Assembly (NCBI GenBank): GCA_009619095.1
Contig: WJOT01000104.1
Location: 1 to 45,372 of the forward strand
Length of the DNA: 45,372 bases
Source: Clostridia bacterium
Lineage (GTDB): Bacteria > UBA6262 > WVXT01
Reading direction: 5' to 3'
Made by a program: the position numbers and the translations under genes. This document shows positions 25,923 through 33,088 of this stretch, in pieces. The notes beneath the pieces were generated by a model that saw only the letters and a program-made list of their open reading frames with translations, made no database searches and was not told the DNA's origin. Numbering within the stretch: position 1 is the stretch's first letter; the number at the start of each line of letters is the position of its first letter.

Positions 25923-26868
25923 TCTTCCACCACCACTGGTTATCCACGTACCATTTTACTGTCTCTTGCAAAGCCTTCTCAAAATCAAAGCCAGGAGTCC
26001 AACCCAGTTCCCTTTCGATTTTTGAACAATCGAGAGAATATCTTCTGTCATGACCCGGTCTATCTTTTACTGGCTGAATAAGGCTTTCCGGTTTTCCCAG
26101 TACCTTTAACACCATTCTGGTCAGGTCAATATTTCTTAACTCCTTACCGCCGCCGATATTGTAGATTTCTCCTTCTTTACCTTTATGTAGAATCAAATCG
26201 ATTGCCTCACAGTTGTCTATAACATAAAGCCAATCTCTTACATTCATTCCATCGCCATAAAGGGGAAGTGGTTTATCTTCCAGGGCATTTGTTATAAATA
26301 AGGGGATTATCTTTTCGGGATACTGGTAGGGGCCAAAGTTGTTGGAACTACGAGCCACAATGGTTGGTAAATTGAAGGTAATTCGATATGAATGAACGGC
26401 CATATCGGCTGCAGCTTTAGAAGCAGCGTATGGACTGCTTGGTCTCAAAGAATTCGTCTCTTTAAATGAGCCCTTCTCAATTGAACCGTAGCATTCATCA
26501 GTACTTATCTGCACAAACCGGGAAATATTATATCTTTTAGCTGCTTCCAGCAGGTTATATGTTCCGTCTATGTTCGTCTTAATAAAGCCTGAAGCATTAA
26601 TTATCGACCTGTCTACATGTGATTGAGCTGCAAAGTTTACTATTGCTTCAACATCTTTTGATAGCTCATCGACAATTTTTCTATCACAAATATCTCCTTT
26701 AACAAAGGTATAATTGGAATTATTTTCTATATCTTTCAGATTGTCTAAATTGCCTGCATAGGTAAGTTTATCTAAATTGATAACTTTATATTGGGGATAT
26801 TTTTTTATAATGTATCTAATAAAGTTAGACCCAATAAAACCTGCTCCTCCGGTCACCAGTAAACGCAT
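25903..26868 (-). CDS. rfbB: dTDP-glucose 4,6-dehydratase
   Basis: This SDR dehydrates dTDP-glucose to dTDP-4-keto-6-deoxyglucose. MRLLVTGGAGFIGSNFIRYI begins the NAD fold, DKLTYAGNLDNL and NFAAQSHVDRSI are diagnostic, catalysis uses STDECYG and PYAASKAAADM, and RSSNNFGPYQYPEKIIPLFI matches the substrate lobe. I choose the ATG at 26868, 6 bases after the rfbC stop, because the conserved strand begins there; an earlier ATG at 26898 would overlap rfbC. The C-terminal KLKAKS comes from a heptamer repeat. It forms an operon with rfbC and rfbD. Confidence 0.96.
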   Translation of the reverse strand: MRLLVTGGAGFIGSNFIRYIIKKYPQYKVINLDKLTYAGNLDNLKDIENNSNYTFVKGDICDRKIVDELSKDVEAIVNFAAQSHVDRSIINASGFIKTNIDGTYNLLEAAKRYNISRFVQISTDECYGSIEKGSFKETNSLRPSSPYAASKAAADMAVHSYRITFNLPTIVARSSNNFGPYQYPEKIIPLFITNALEDKPLPLYGDGMNVRDWLYVIDNCEAIDLILHKGKEGEIYNIGGGKELRNIDLTRMVLKVLGKPESLIQPVKDRPGHDRRYSLDCSKIERELGWTPGFDFEKALQETVKWYVDNQWWWKKLKAKS

Positions 26869-26873
26869 GTTTT

Positions 26874-27335
26874 TTACCAACCTTTTCTGGTTTTCCACCG
26901 TTCATAAGGGATGGAAGGGTCGTTTAAAGGAATTCTATATTCATCCGGGTTCTCTCGATTATATACCTGGTCGGGAACATTCAGAAGCCAGCAATCTTCT
27001 TCACCAAGGCACTCAAATCCATGAACTACAAAGGGAGGAATTTTCAGAACCATCAAATTATTTCCTCCCACCTCGTATTCTCCAATTTCTCCAAATGTTT
27101 TCGAGTCGTGCCGATTATCGAAAAGGACGATTCGCGCCCTACCCTTAATCACACAAAAATGGTCCCATTGTTTCTTATGGTAGTGCCATCCTTTGACCCA
27201 ACCAGGTTTACCTTTGCTTATGTAGACCTGTCCAAACTTCATAAACATTGGTTCATCCGACCGGAGAATCTCAAAGAGAGACCCTCTCTCGTCTTCGTGA
27301 ACATCCAATTTCTTTATTTCCAATCCTTCAATCAC
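26874..27335 (-). CDS. rfbC: dTDP-4-dehydrorhamnose 3,5-epimerase family protein
   Basis: A cupin of about 153 residues. DERGSLFEILR, GWHYHKKQWDHFCVIKGRAR (catalytic His region), the IPPFVVHGFECL strand and DQVYNRENPDEYRIPLNDPS are RmlC-like, although GWHYH replaces the classical GLHYQ, so it belongs to a divergent branch. The place between rfbB and rfbA supports the epimerase role in dTDP-rhamnose synthesis; a related sugar isomerase cannot be excluded. I prefer the GTG at 27335, which follows GAGGAGGAG, to the earlier ATG at 27374, whose extra codons read through ribosome-site-like sequence. Confidence 0.85.
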   Translation of the reverse strand: MIEGLEIKKLDVHEDERGSLFEILRSDEPMFMKFGQVYISKGKPGWVKGWHYHKKQWDHFCVIKGRARIVLFDNRHDSKTFGEIGEYEVGGNNLMVLKIPPFVVHGFECLGEEDCWLLNVPDQVYNRENPDEYRIPLNDPSIPYERWKTRKGW

Positions 27336-27383
27336 AACTCCTCCTCTATGACCTCCCTTTCGGGAGGATTCCAAATAATTGGA

Positions 27384-27427
27384 GTAGCACCGCTTGCGGT
27401 GCGTTAACGCGAAACAAGTTTCTCTAC
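27384..27427. repeat. Pair of GTAG-headed hairpins in opposite orientation
   Basis: 27384-27402 is a plus-oriented element (GTAG, GCACCGC/GCGGTGC) and 27409-27427 a minus-oriented one (GCGAAAC-like stem with one mismatch). Convergent pairs like this resemble bacterial interspersed mosaic arrangements of REP elements. The rest of the gap to rfbA holds short cccga/tcggg palindromes. Confidence 0.78.
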
Positions 27428-27505
27428 TCCAAAAACTCTGGAGTCCCCCGATGAAATCGGGGGTCTTCCCCTCCCTTTCGGGAGGACTCCAAAAAAACCT
27501 AGTCC

Positions 27506-28567
27506 CTATGTGACTTCCACGCGGCTGGAGTCGCCTACCATAATCCTATAAGCAGATGGTTTTGCTTTCGACTTCAATATTTCAACATTTTGCCCTACTA
27601 AGCTGTCCTCAATTCTTCTAATATCGCTGATTTTACTATTCTCAAGAATAATGCTGTGTTCGATTTCGCTATTTTCAATAGTTACCTTAAAGTATACTGA
27701 GGTGAAAGGTCCAATGTAGGAGTTAACTATTCTGCTATTCTCTCCAATAATTACCGGTCCTCTGATAACGCTTTTTCTAATCTCGGCTCCCTTATCAATC
27801 CTTACTTTTCCGAATAATTCCGATTCCTTATCTACTTTGCCTTTCACATGGGTCTTTAAATCGTCCAGAAGAATCCTGTTAGCCTCCAGTATATCTTCTA
27901 ACTTTCCTGTATCTTTCCACCAACCAGTGATGATATGTGGACGGACAGTAAAATTGTGGGCAATAAGATACTGGATGGCATCTGTAATCTCTAATTCGTT
28001 GCGCCAGGAAGGTTTAATATTATTCACAGCTTTAAAGATATTCTTATCAAACATATAAACACCGACCAGAGCCAGATCACTCTTTGGTCTCTTTGGCTTC
28101 TCTACCAGCCGTAGAACTTTTTTACCTTTCAATTCAACCACGCCGAACTGTTCAGGATGGGGAACACGAGCCAGTAGAATCTGGGCATTGGGTTTCGTTT
28201 TCTCAAACTCTTTTACTAAGGAGGTAATGCCATCCTTGATTAGATTATCTCCCAGATACATAACAAAGTTGTCATCTCTTATAAAATCCTGAGAAATCTT
28301 TACTGCATGTGCCAATCCCAGGGGCTTTTCTTGCTCAATATAGGTGATATTAATTCCCCATTTCTTTCCTGTGCCAACAGCTTTTTTTATCTCGGGCTTC
28401 GTTTCGCCAACAACAATGCCAACTTCTTTGATTCCTGCTTCTTTTACCGCTTCAATTCCATAGAAAAGGATGGGTTTGTTGGCTACTGGCAGGAGCTGTT
28501 TAGCACTGGTATGGGTAATAGGACGAAGGCGGGTACCTCTTCCACCGCTCAAAATAAGAGCTTTCAT
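27506..28567 (-). CDS. rfbA: Glucose-1-phosphate thymidylyltransferase (long form)
   Basis: A 353-residue nucleotidyltransferase that makes dTDP-glucose. The signature KALILSGGRGTRLRPITHTS (2-21), KQLLPVANKPILFYGIE, MYLGDNLI with the catalytic Asp, VEKPKRPKSDLALVGVYMF and ITGWWKDTGKLEDILEAN are all present. Beyond residue about 245 a left-handed beta-helix with imperfect hexad repeats (IDKGAEIRKSVI, IGENSRIVNSYI) follows, as in long RmlA homologues found in archaea and many uncultured bacteria. The ATG at 28567 follows AAGGAAAT. It is the first gene of the rhamnose set. Confidence 0.94.
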   Translation of the reverse strand: MKALILSGGRGTRLRPITHTSAKQLLPVANKPILFYGIEAVKEAGIKEVGIVVGETKPEIKKAVGTGKKWGINITYIEQEKPLGLAHAVKISQDFIRDDNFVMYLGDNLIKDGITSLVKEFEKTKPNAQILLARVPHPEQFGVVELKGKKVLRLVEKPKRPKSDLALVGVYMFDKNIFKAVNNIKPSWRNELEITDAIQYLIAHNFTVRPHIITGWWKDTGKLEDILEANRILLDDLKTHVKGKVDKESELFGKVRIDKGAEIRKSVIRGPVIIGENSRIVNSYIGPFTSVYFKVTIENSEIEHSIILENSKISDIRRIEDSLVGQNVEILKSKAKPSAYRIMVGDSSRVEVT

Positions 28568-28589
28568 TTGATTTCCTTAGTAAAGATGA

Positions 28590-28712
28590 ATAACCCCCTC
28601 ACCCTAACTCTCTCTCCGTAGGAGTGTCCCGACTTGTCGGGACAAGGGTAAAGCTCTCGCTTTACACTCCATTATATACCCTTCACACTAACCCTTAGAG
28701 GAGAGGGAAGTC
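28590..28712 (+). repeat. Long interspersed repeat, copy A
   Basis: A 62-base core (28620-28681) contains two hairpins, GTCCCGACTTGTCGGGAC and GTAAAGCTCTCGCTTTAC. It is 59/62 identical to the reverse complement of 31295-31356. Flanking arms (ccccctcaccctaac at the left, gaggagagggaag at the right) are also shared. The strand shown is arbitrary; copy B lies inverted. Confidence 0.88.
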
Positions 28713-28720
28713 GATAATAA

Positions 28721-29533
28721 TTAAGAAATTGTCGGGGATTTCTCAAAATATTCAACTATAGCTGCACAGACAAATCCAATAAACAGGCTCAAAATTCCAG
28801 CAATCAGGATATTCTGCTTCTTTTTAGGTCCGATTGGCTTTTCAGGAGTTCTAGGAGGAATTACCAACTCTGTGCTAACGGTCCCATAGGACTCCTCCAT
28901 CTTTTTCTCTCTGAGTTCTACCTGAACTTGTTCATACCTGACACGGCTTTTCTCCAAGGCATCCATATATCCTCGAGCGAGCATGGCTTTTGCATCCGAA
29001 TCGGTAGCTCCAAGTTGGTCTATTTTCCTCTGGAACATTTCAATTTCTTTCTCCATCTCCACCAGACGCTCTTTACCGGAAGCGAGATATTCCTCCAGAA
29101 TCATTTTTGCCCGTTCAAAAATCTGCTCGTGCCTATTCAGAAGAACTGTAATCACTCCATTCGCCAATTTCAGAGCTTCCTCTGGAGTTTCTCCCTTTAC
29201 TTTTATCTCCAAAAGCTCAGCCTTTTCCTTTATCTTTATCTTTGAAGCCAGTTCCTGCAATTTCTCTTGTATAGGAGGAATATTAAGTTCTTCTGCTACT
29301 TTTTCCAACATCGGTCTTGTGTTAAAAATCTCTATAACTGTGGAAGGTTCTTCCAACAGTTTGTTTCTCATTCTCCCAATTCTGATTAATGCTGAAACTT
29401 CATAAGTCTTGGGCAAAAGGAAGCTCACCACTCCGCTGGTTATTGTAGAAACTAAGAAAATAATTAAAATAATTTTCCACCTTTTCTTTGCCATATTGAT
29501 GTAATCCCTCAAATCCACTTCTTTCTCTTCCAT
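28721..29533 (-). CDS. wzz: Wzz-type polysaccharide chain-length determinant
   Basis: A 270-residue polysaccharide co-polymerase. A first membrane helix (IILIIFLVSTITSGVVSFLL, about 19-38) is followed by a periplasmic domain starting TYEVSALIRIG and rich in coiled-coil heptads (EEYLASGKERLVEMEKEIEM), then the proline-rich PPRTPEKPIGPKKK and a second helix (LIAGILSLFIGFVCAAIVEY). There is no C-terminal tyrosine-kinase domain. It controls the length of chains made by a Wzy polymerase. I choose the ATG at 29533, preceded by AAGGAGGAG; the frame upstream has no support. Confidence 0.9.
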   Translation of the reverse strand: MEEKEVDLRDYINMAKKRWKIILIIFLVSTITSGVVSFLLPKTYEVSALIRIGRMRNKLLEEPSTVIEIFNTRPMLEKVAEELNIPPIQEKLQELASKIKIKEKAELLEIKVKGETPEEALKLANGVITVLLNRHEQIFERAKMILEEYLASGKERLVEMEKEIEMFQRKIDQLGATDSDAKAMLARGYMDALEKSRVRYEQVQVELREKKMEESYGTVSTELVIPPRTPEKPIGPKKKQNILIAGILSLFIGFVCAAIVEYFEKSPTIS

Positions 29534-29634
29534 TCTGTTTCTCCTCCTTAAATAGGGACAGCGACCCTTCAAATCCCTTGCCTGTGAAACAATATATTAT
29601 GGAGTAAGGTCTTGAATCGTGAAGGCCTATTACC

Positions 29635-29739
29635 TTAAATTATTCTCGCTTTAAAACCAAATTCCTTAAGTGTACGCGTTGTATCAAGACATCTTCTTAG
29701 TTGAGCATCGGATTTTGAAATATCCAGACAAATTTCCTT
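29635..29739 (-). pseudogene. C-terminal remnant of an fcl-like epimerase
   Basis: A frame of about 34 codons reads KEICLDISKSDAQLRRCLDT, then LKEFGFKARII and a TAA at 29635-29637. It aligns with the Fcl segment [20 protein letters not shown] and [10 protein letters not shown] from the intact gene at 15642. The remnant begins directly at the stop codon of the neighbouring HEPN gene (29740), so a second epimerase gene was cut exactly where the toxin-antitoxin pair now ends. Confidence 0.78.
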
Positions 29740-30153
29740 TCATTTTAAAAACTTTAATGCCTCTTTCTTGAATTTTTCAAAATCATCCAATCTTTTTTTA
29801 ATTGCCTCAAACACCAATCCGTCATCAATCGCAGCATATTCATGAATGAGTATATTTCTGAAACCTCTCATCTCTTTCAATATAGAAACCATCTCTTTAG
29901 TTAAAATACCTTTCTTTAGCATTTTATTGAACAAATCATTTTCTTCGGAAGGTAAACCCAATCTTAAACCAGAAACAAATAGTTTACAAATATCAATAAT
30001 ACATTCAATCCCGAGTTGAAGAAGTCGTTCGCAACTCCGTTTAATTTTGATATCCTGATATTCATTAAAATCTCTCGGAGATATTTGCCTAATCTCTCCC
30101 ACGTAAGAATCAAGTTCATCTATTTTACTTAAAATTCTTTCCTTATCCAGCAT
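29740..30153 (-). CDS. HepT-like HEPN toxin (second module)
   Basis: A 137-residue helical HEPN protein with R-x4-H-x-Y in FRNILIHEYAAID (about 97-109), the HepT catalytic and AMPylation motif. ERLLQLGIECIIDICKLF is the second conserved helix of the DUF86 family. It starts with ATG at 30153 after AGGAGGT and overlaps the nucleotidyltransferase by 11 bases. It is clearly different in sequence from the hepT at 18776, so the two modules are not recent duplicates. Confidence 0.86.
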   Translation of the reverse strand: MLDKERILSKIDELDSYVGEIRQISPRDFNEYQDIKIKRSCERLLQLGIECIIDICKLFVSGLRLGLPSEENDLFNKMLKKGILTKEMVSILKEMRGFRNILIHEYAAIDDGLVFEAIKKRLDDFEKFKKEALKFLK

Positions 30154-30523
30154 GAGCTACCTCCTTCAAATAATCGCGGTAAATATGTTCAAAATCTGTA
30201 AATTCCTCCATCGTTTTGAAAGCAATTTTATACATCTCATCTTCATCTTTACAAAATAAAATTTTGCCTTCTTTCATAACCCTCTTTTTTATATAAATAG
30301 GCAATTGTTGAAAAATCTGTATGTCTAGATTAAATTCTTTAAGATATTTTAGTTTTTTATAAGAAAGATGTTTAGCCGAATACTCTCGGGATTTTAAAAT
30401 TATGCAAATATCAACATCTGAATCATTAAGATTTTCCTGACGAGTAATACTACCAAACAAAATAAGAGCGAGAATTTCTTTGTCTAATTTTGCAATTTTT
30501 ACAAGTTCATTGATTATATTCAT
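30143..30523 (-). CDS. MntA-like minimal nucleotidyltransferase (second module)
   Basis: A 126-residue minimal nucleotidyltransferase. GS-x10-D-x-D is seen in FGSITRQENLNDSDVDICII (about 23-42), followed by LDIQIFQQLPIYIKKRVMKE. It would AMPylate its HEPN partner. A GAGG lies before the ATG at 30523. tRNA-Asp ends 28 bases upstream and I see no near-consensus promoter between, so it may be transcribed by read-through from the tRNA cluster. Confidence 0.86.
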   Translation of the reverse strand: MNIINELVKIAKLDKEILALILFGSITRQENLNDSDVDICIILKSREYSAKHLSYKKLKYLKEFNLDIQIFQQLPIYIKKRVMKEGKILFCKDEDEMYKIAFKTMEEFTDFEHIYRDYLKEVAHAG

Positions 30524-30550
30524 TAATGACCTCAGTTTCTAAATCAAAAG

Positions 30551-30626
30551 CGGGGACGACGGGATTTGAACCCGCGATCTCCGGCTTGACAGGCCGGCAT
30601 TCTAAACCAGTCTGAACTACGTCCCC
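30551..30626 (-). tRNA. tRNA-Asp (anticodon GUC)
   Basis: Cloverleaf on the minus strand: acceptor GGGGACG/CGTCCCC, T8-A9, anticodon stem CCGGC/GCCGG with loop CTGTCAA, T-loop TTCAAAT, discriminator G. The CCA is not encoded. First of three closely spaced tRNA genes. Confidence 0.96.
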
Positions 30627-30670
30627 GTATCAAATTTTCCTTAGGCCCCGAACAGGAATTCTTTATTTGG

Positions 30671-30742
30671 TGGGCGGTGCAGGATTTGAACCTGCGACCC
30701 CCTCCTTGTAAGGGAGATGCTCTCCCGCTGAGCTAACCGCCC
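30671..30742 (-). tRNA. tRNA-Val (anticodon UAC)
   Basis: Acceptor GGGCGGT/ACCGCCC, anticodon loop CTTACAA, T-loop TTCAAAT, discriminator A; the CCA end is encoded. Confidence 0.96.
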
Positions 30743-30752
30743 TTATTTCTGG

Positions 30753-30824
30753 CGTCCCCGAGGGGATTCGAACCCCTGCTGCCACCTTGAAAGAGTGGTG
30801 ACCTAACCACTAGTCGACGGGGAC
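30753..30824 (-). tRNA. tRNA-Glu (anticodon UUC)
   Basis: Acceptor GTCCCCG/CGGGGAC, anticodon stem CCACT/GGTGG with loop CTTTCAA, T-loop TTCGAAT, discriminator G; the CCA end is encoded. Confidence 0.96.
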
Positions 30825-30834
30825 GAACTACTAA

Positions 30835-30859
30835 CGCTCCGATTCATCGGAGCGACTAC
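30835..30859 (-). repeat. GTAG-headed hairpin
   Basis: On the minus strand GTAGT then a 9-base perfect stem CGCTCCGAT/ATCGGAGCG around GA. Its GTAG supplies the TAG stop (30856-30858) of the prenyltransferase remnant. It lies 10 bases upstream of tRNA-Glu. Confidence 0.8.
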
Positions 30860-31059
30860 CGAATTTTGAAAAAAATTATTGCACCACAAAAAACCGCCCA
30901 GATTATAACAGTAAATAATAATGGAATATCTGTAAGGAAATTTTCTGTGGGACTACTGCTTTCTTTTTTGTGATAAATAAGATATTGATACCTAAAAATA
31001 CCGTATAAAACTATTGGCAATGAGAGAAATAACTTATTTTCAAATTTAGCAGTTTTTGT
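30856..31059 (-). pseudogene. C-terminal remnant of a decaprenyl-phosphate phosphoribosyltransferase-like UbiA protein
   Basis: The frame reads KTAKFENKLFLSLPIVLYGI, then FRYQYLIYHKKESSSPTENF and LTDIPLLFTVIIWAVF, matching the C-terminal membrane segments of the UbiA-family enzyme that makes decaprenylphosphoryl ribose phosphate (family pattern: PFVLYGIFRYLYLVH, then SPE---L-D-PLL). A TAA at 31060-31062 blocks the frame upstream, so about three quarters of the gene is missing. It lies between tRNA-Glu and tRNA-Lys, a site that appears to gather foreign DNA. Confidence 0.75.
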
Positions 31060-31071
31060 TTATCTTTTTTA

Positions 31072-31145
31072 TGAGCCGAGCGCGAATCGAACGCGCGACC
31101 AACGGCTTAAAAGGCCGCTGCTCTACCTAGCTGAGCTACCGGCTC
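31072..31145 (-). tRNA. tRNA-Lys (anticodon UUU)
   Basis: Acceptor GAGCCGG/TCGGCTC with a G-U at the base, T8-A9, anticodon loop CTTTTAA, T-loop TTCGATT, discriminator A. The CCA is not encoded. It is separated from the other three tRNAs by the prenyltransferase remnant. Confidence 0.94.
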
Positions 31146-31230
31146 ATCGGCTTCCACTCCGTGAAATCCTCTCAAGTGGCCCCCTCTCCTTAGAGGTTCT
31201 CCCTTAACCCTCCCTTATTTATTTATCAAT
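31146..31230 (-). repeat. Single copy of the tRNA-adjacent repeat
   Basis: It begins exactly at the 5' end of tRNA-Lys. The segment cctctcaagtggccccctct, then ccttagaggttctccctta and a tatttatttat tail, matches the units of the array at 40597-41077, which also begins at a tRNA 5' end. A CAATC-ATCG-GATTG hairpin follows at 31230. Confidence 0.75.
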
Positions 31231-31259
31231 CATCGGATTGATAACCAACAAGCCCCTCA

Positions 31260-31391
31260 CCTTTTCTTCCTCTCCCCAAAGGAGAGAGAGTAAGGGGTAT
31301 ATAATGGAGTGTAAAGCGAGAGCTTTACTCTTGTCCCGACTTGTCGGGACACTCCTATGGCGGAAAGGGTTAGAGTAAGGGGGTTGTCTCT
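31260..31391 (-). repeat. Long interspersed repeat, copy B (inverted)
   Basis: Core 31295-31356 is 59/62 identical to the reverse complement of 28620-28681. The outer arms also match copy A in degenerate form. The pair encloses wzz, the second MntA-HepT-like module and four tRNA genes. Confidence 0.88.
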
Positions 31392-31394
31392 GGG

Positions 31395-32975
31395 TTAGAG
31401 GTTTACCATTTTTACTTCGACAATTTCGGATATCCCTTCTATCTCTTTTAAAACCTCTTTTGAAATATCACAGTCTACATTAATGATAGTTAGTGCTTTC
31501 CCGCCAACTGTTTTTCTTCCTACCTGCATCCCGGCTATATTAATCTTTCTATTTCCCAAAATCGTTCCTATTTTACCAATTACTCCCGGCTTGTCCAAAT
31601 TTGAACAGAGTAGCATATACCCTTCAGGAATAACGTCCAAATCGAATTCGCCAATTCTTACCAGACGGGGTTCCTTCTTCCCTAAAAGAGTCCCGGCAAC
31701 TATATTCTCCCCTTTTTCTGTCACTGCCTGGACTACTATTAAGTTGGCAAAATCTTCCACTTTGCTCACTTTAGACTCGGTAACTTTAATCCCTCTCTCC
31801 TCAGCAATTAAAGGAGCGTTGATAAAATTGACTTCCCTTTCCAAAACTGGCTCCAGAAGCCCCTTAAGCAGGGCAATGGTTAAAGGCTCAATCTCGTGAC
31901 GGAGAATCTCTCCTGAGTATTGGACTCCAATCTGAGTAAACCCTCCCTCACTTATCTGTGCCTGTAACCTTCCTAATTTCTCGCAAAGATTAATATAGGG
32001 ACCCAAAGTTTTCATTTTCTCAGGGTCTAATTCTGGCATATTGACTGCATTGCGAACAATGCCTTTCTTAAGGAAATCTAAAACTTGTACAGCAATATCT
32101 CTTGCCACATTAATCTGCGCCTCTTCGGTTGAAGCTCCTAAATGTGGTGTAACAATTATATTCTCCAAACCCAGAACGGGACTGTCAAAAGGTGGTTCCT
32201 TCTCAAAAACATCGAGAGCTGCCCCACCAACCTTACCTGACTTCACTGCTTCTGCTAAGGCTGCTTCATCTATGATTCCCCCACGAGCACAATTTATAAT
32301 CCTCACCCCTTCCTTCATCTGATTGATAGTTTCTTTATTAATTATGTGTTTAGTTTCAGGAGTTGACGGAATATGAATTGTTATGTAGTCTGCCTGTTTA
32401 ATAAGTTCCGGAAAACTAACCAATTTAACGCTAATCTCTCGCGCATGGGCCTTAGAAATATAAGGGTCGTAAGCTATTATCTCCATCCCGAAAGACTGTG
32501 CTCTTTTTGCAACTTCACCTCCGATTCTACCCAGGCCGACTATACCCAGGGTCTTTTTGAAAATTTCGGTTCCCAAGAATTTTTTCTTTTCCCACTGCTT
32601 ACTCTTCAGGGATATGTTAGCCTGGGGAATACAGCGGGATAATGCTAAGAGCATGCTCATTGTATGTTCTGCTGCAGAAATCGTATTTCCACCGGGCGTA
32701 TTCATTACCAGGATGCCCCTTTTACTTGCCGCTTCAACATCGATATTGTCCACTCCCACTCCTGCTCTTCCAATGACTTTTAAATTCTTTGCTGCGTCAA
32801 TTACCTCTTTTGTCACCTTAGTTGCACTGCGCACAAGAAGAGCATCGTACTCGCCAATGTGCTTTAGCAACTCCTGCAATTCCAGTTTGAGTTTCACATC
32901 AACTGTTATATCGGGGCTTTCCCTCAATAACTCTATACCTTCTTCCGCCAATTTGTCGCTAACCAATACCTTCAC
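31395..32975 (-). CDS. serA: D-3-phosphoglycerate dehydrogenase
   Basis: A 526-residue long-form SerA catalysing the first step of serine synthesis. The NAD site is GIVGLGRIGGEVAKR (about 144-158); catalytic residues are Arg231 (NCARGG), Glu260 (FEKEPP) and His278 (VTPHLGAST). The intervening domain (residues about 320-440) and a C-terminal ACT domain (MLLCSNLDKPGVIGKIGTIL, about 453-472) give the layout of the M. tuberculosis/B. subtilis type, where ACT binds serine for feedback inhibition. The start is GTG at 32975 with AAGGAGGT five bases upstream. It lies downstream of a class V aminotransferase. Confidence 0.96.
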   Translation of the reverse strand: MKVLVSDKLAEEGIELLRESPDITVDVKLKLELQELLKHIGEYDALLVRSATKVTKEVIDAAKNLKVIGRAGVGVDNIDVEAASKRGILVMNTPGGNTISAAEHTMSMLLALSRCIPQANISLKSKQWEKKKFLGTEIFKKTLGIVGLGRIGGEVAKRAQSFGMEIIAYDPYISKAHAREISVKLVSFPELIKQADYITIHIPSTPETKHIINKETINQMKEGVRIINCARGGIIDEAALAEAVKSGKVGGAALDVFEKEPPFDSPVLGLENIIVTPHLGASTEEAQINVARDIAVQVLDFLKKGIVRNAVNMPELDPEKMKTLGPYINLCEKLGRLQAQISEGGFTQIGVQYSGEILRHEIEPLTIALLKGLLEPVLEREVNFINAPLIAEERGIKVTESKVSKVEDFANLIVVQAVTEKGENIVAGTLLGKKEPRLVRIGEFDLDVIPEGYMLLCSNLDKPGVIGKIGTILGNRKINIAGMQVGRKTVGGKALTIINVDCDISKEVLKEIEGISEIVEVKMVNL

Positions 32976-33010
32976 GGAAACCTCCTTATGTGAATCAATT
33001 CATTTATAAA

Positions 33011-33082
33011 GCAGAGCTTCGTCCCGATTCATCGAGACAGACAGCTACATCCAATCACGGATTCGATAAATCGAACCCCTAC
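33011..33082 (-). repeat. Two GTAG-headed hairpins
   Basis: 33011-33048 is a compound element (GTAGCTGTCTGTCTCGATGA..., outer GCAGAGC-like arm plus an inner GTCTCGAT/ATCGGGAC arm); 33058-33082 has a GGGTTCGAT stem with one mismatch. They separate serA from the aminotransferase. Confidence 0.75.
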
Positions 33083-33088
33083 AGATCC

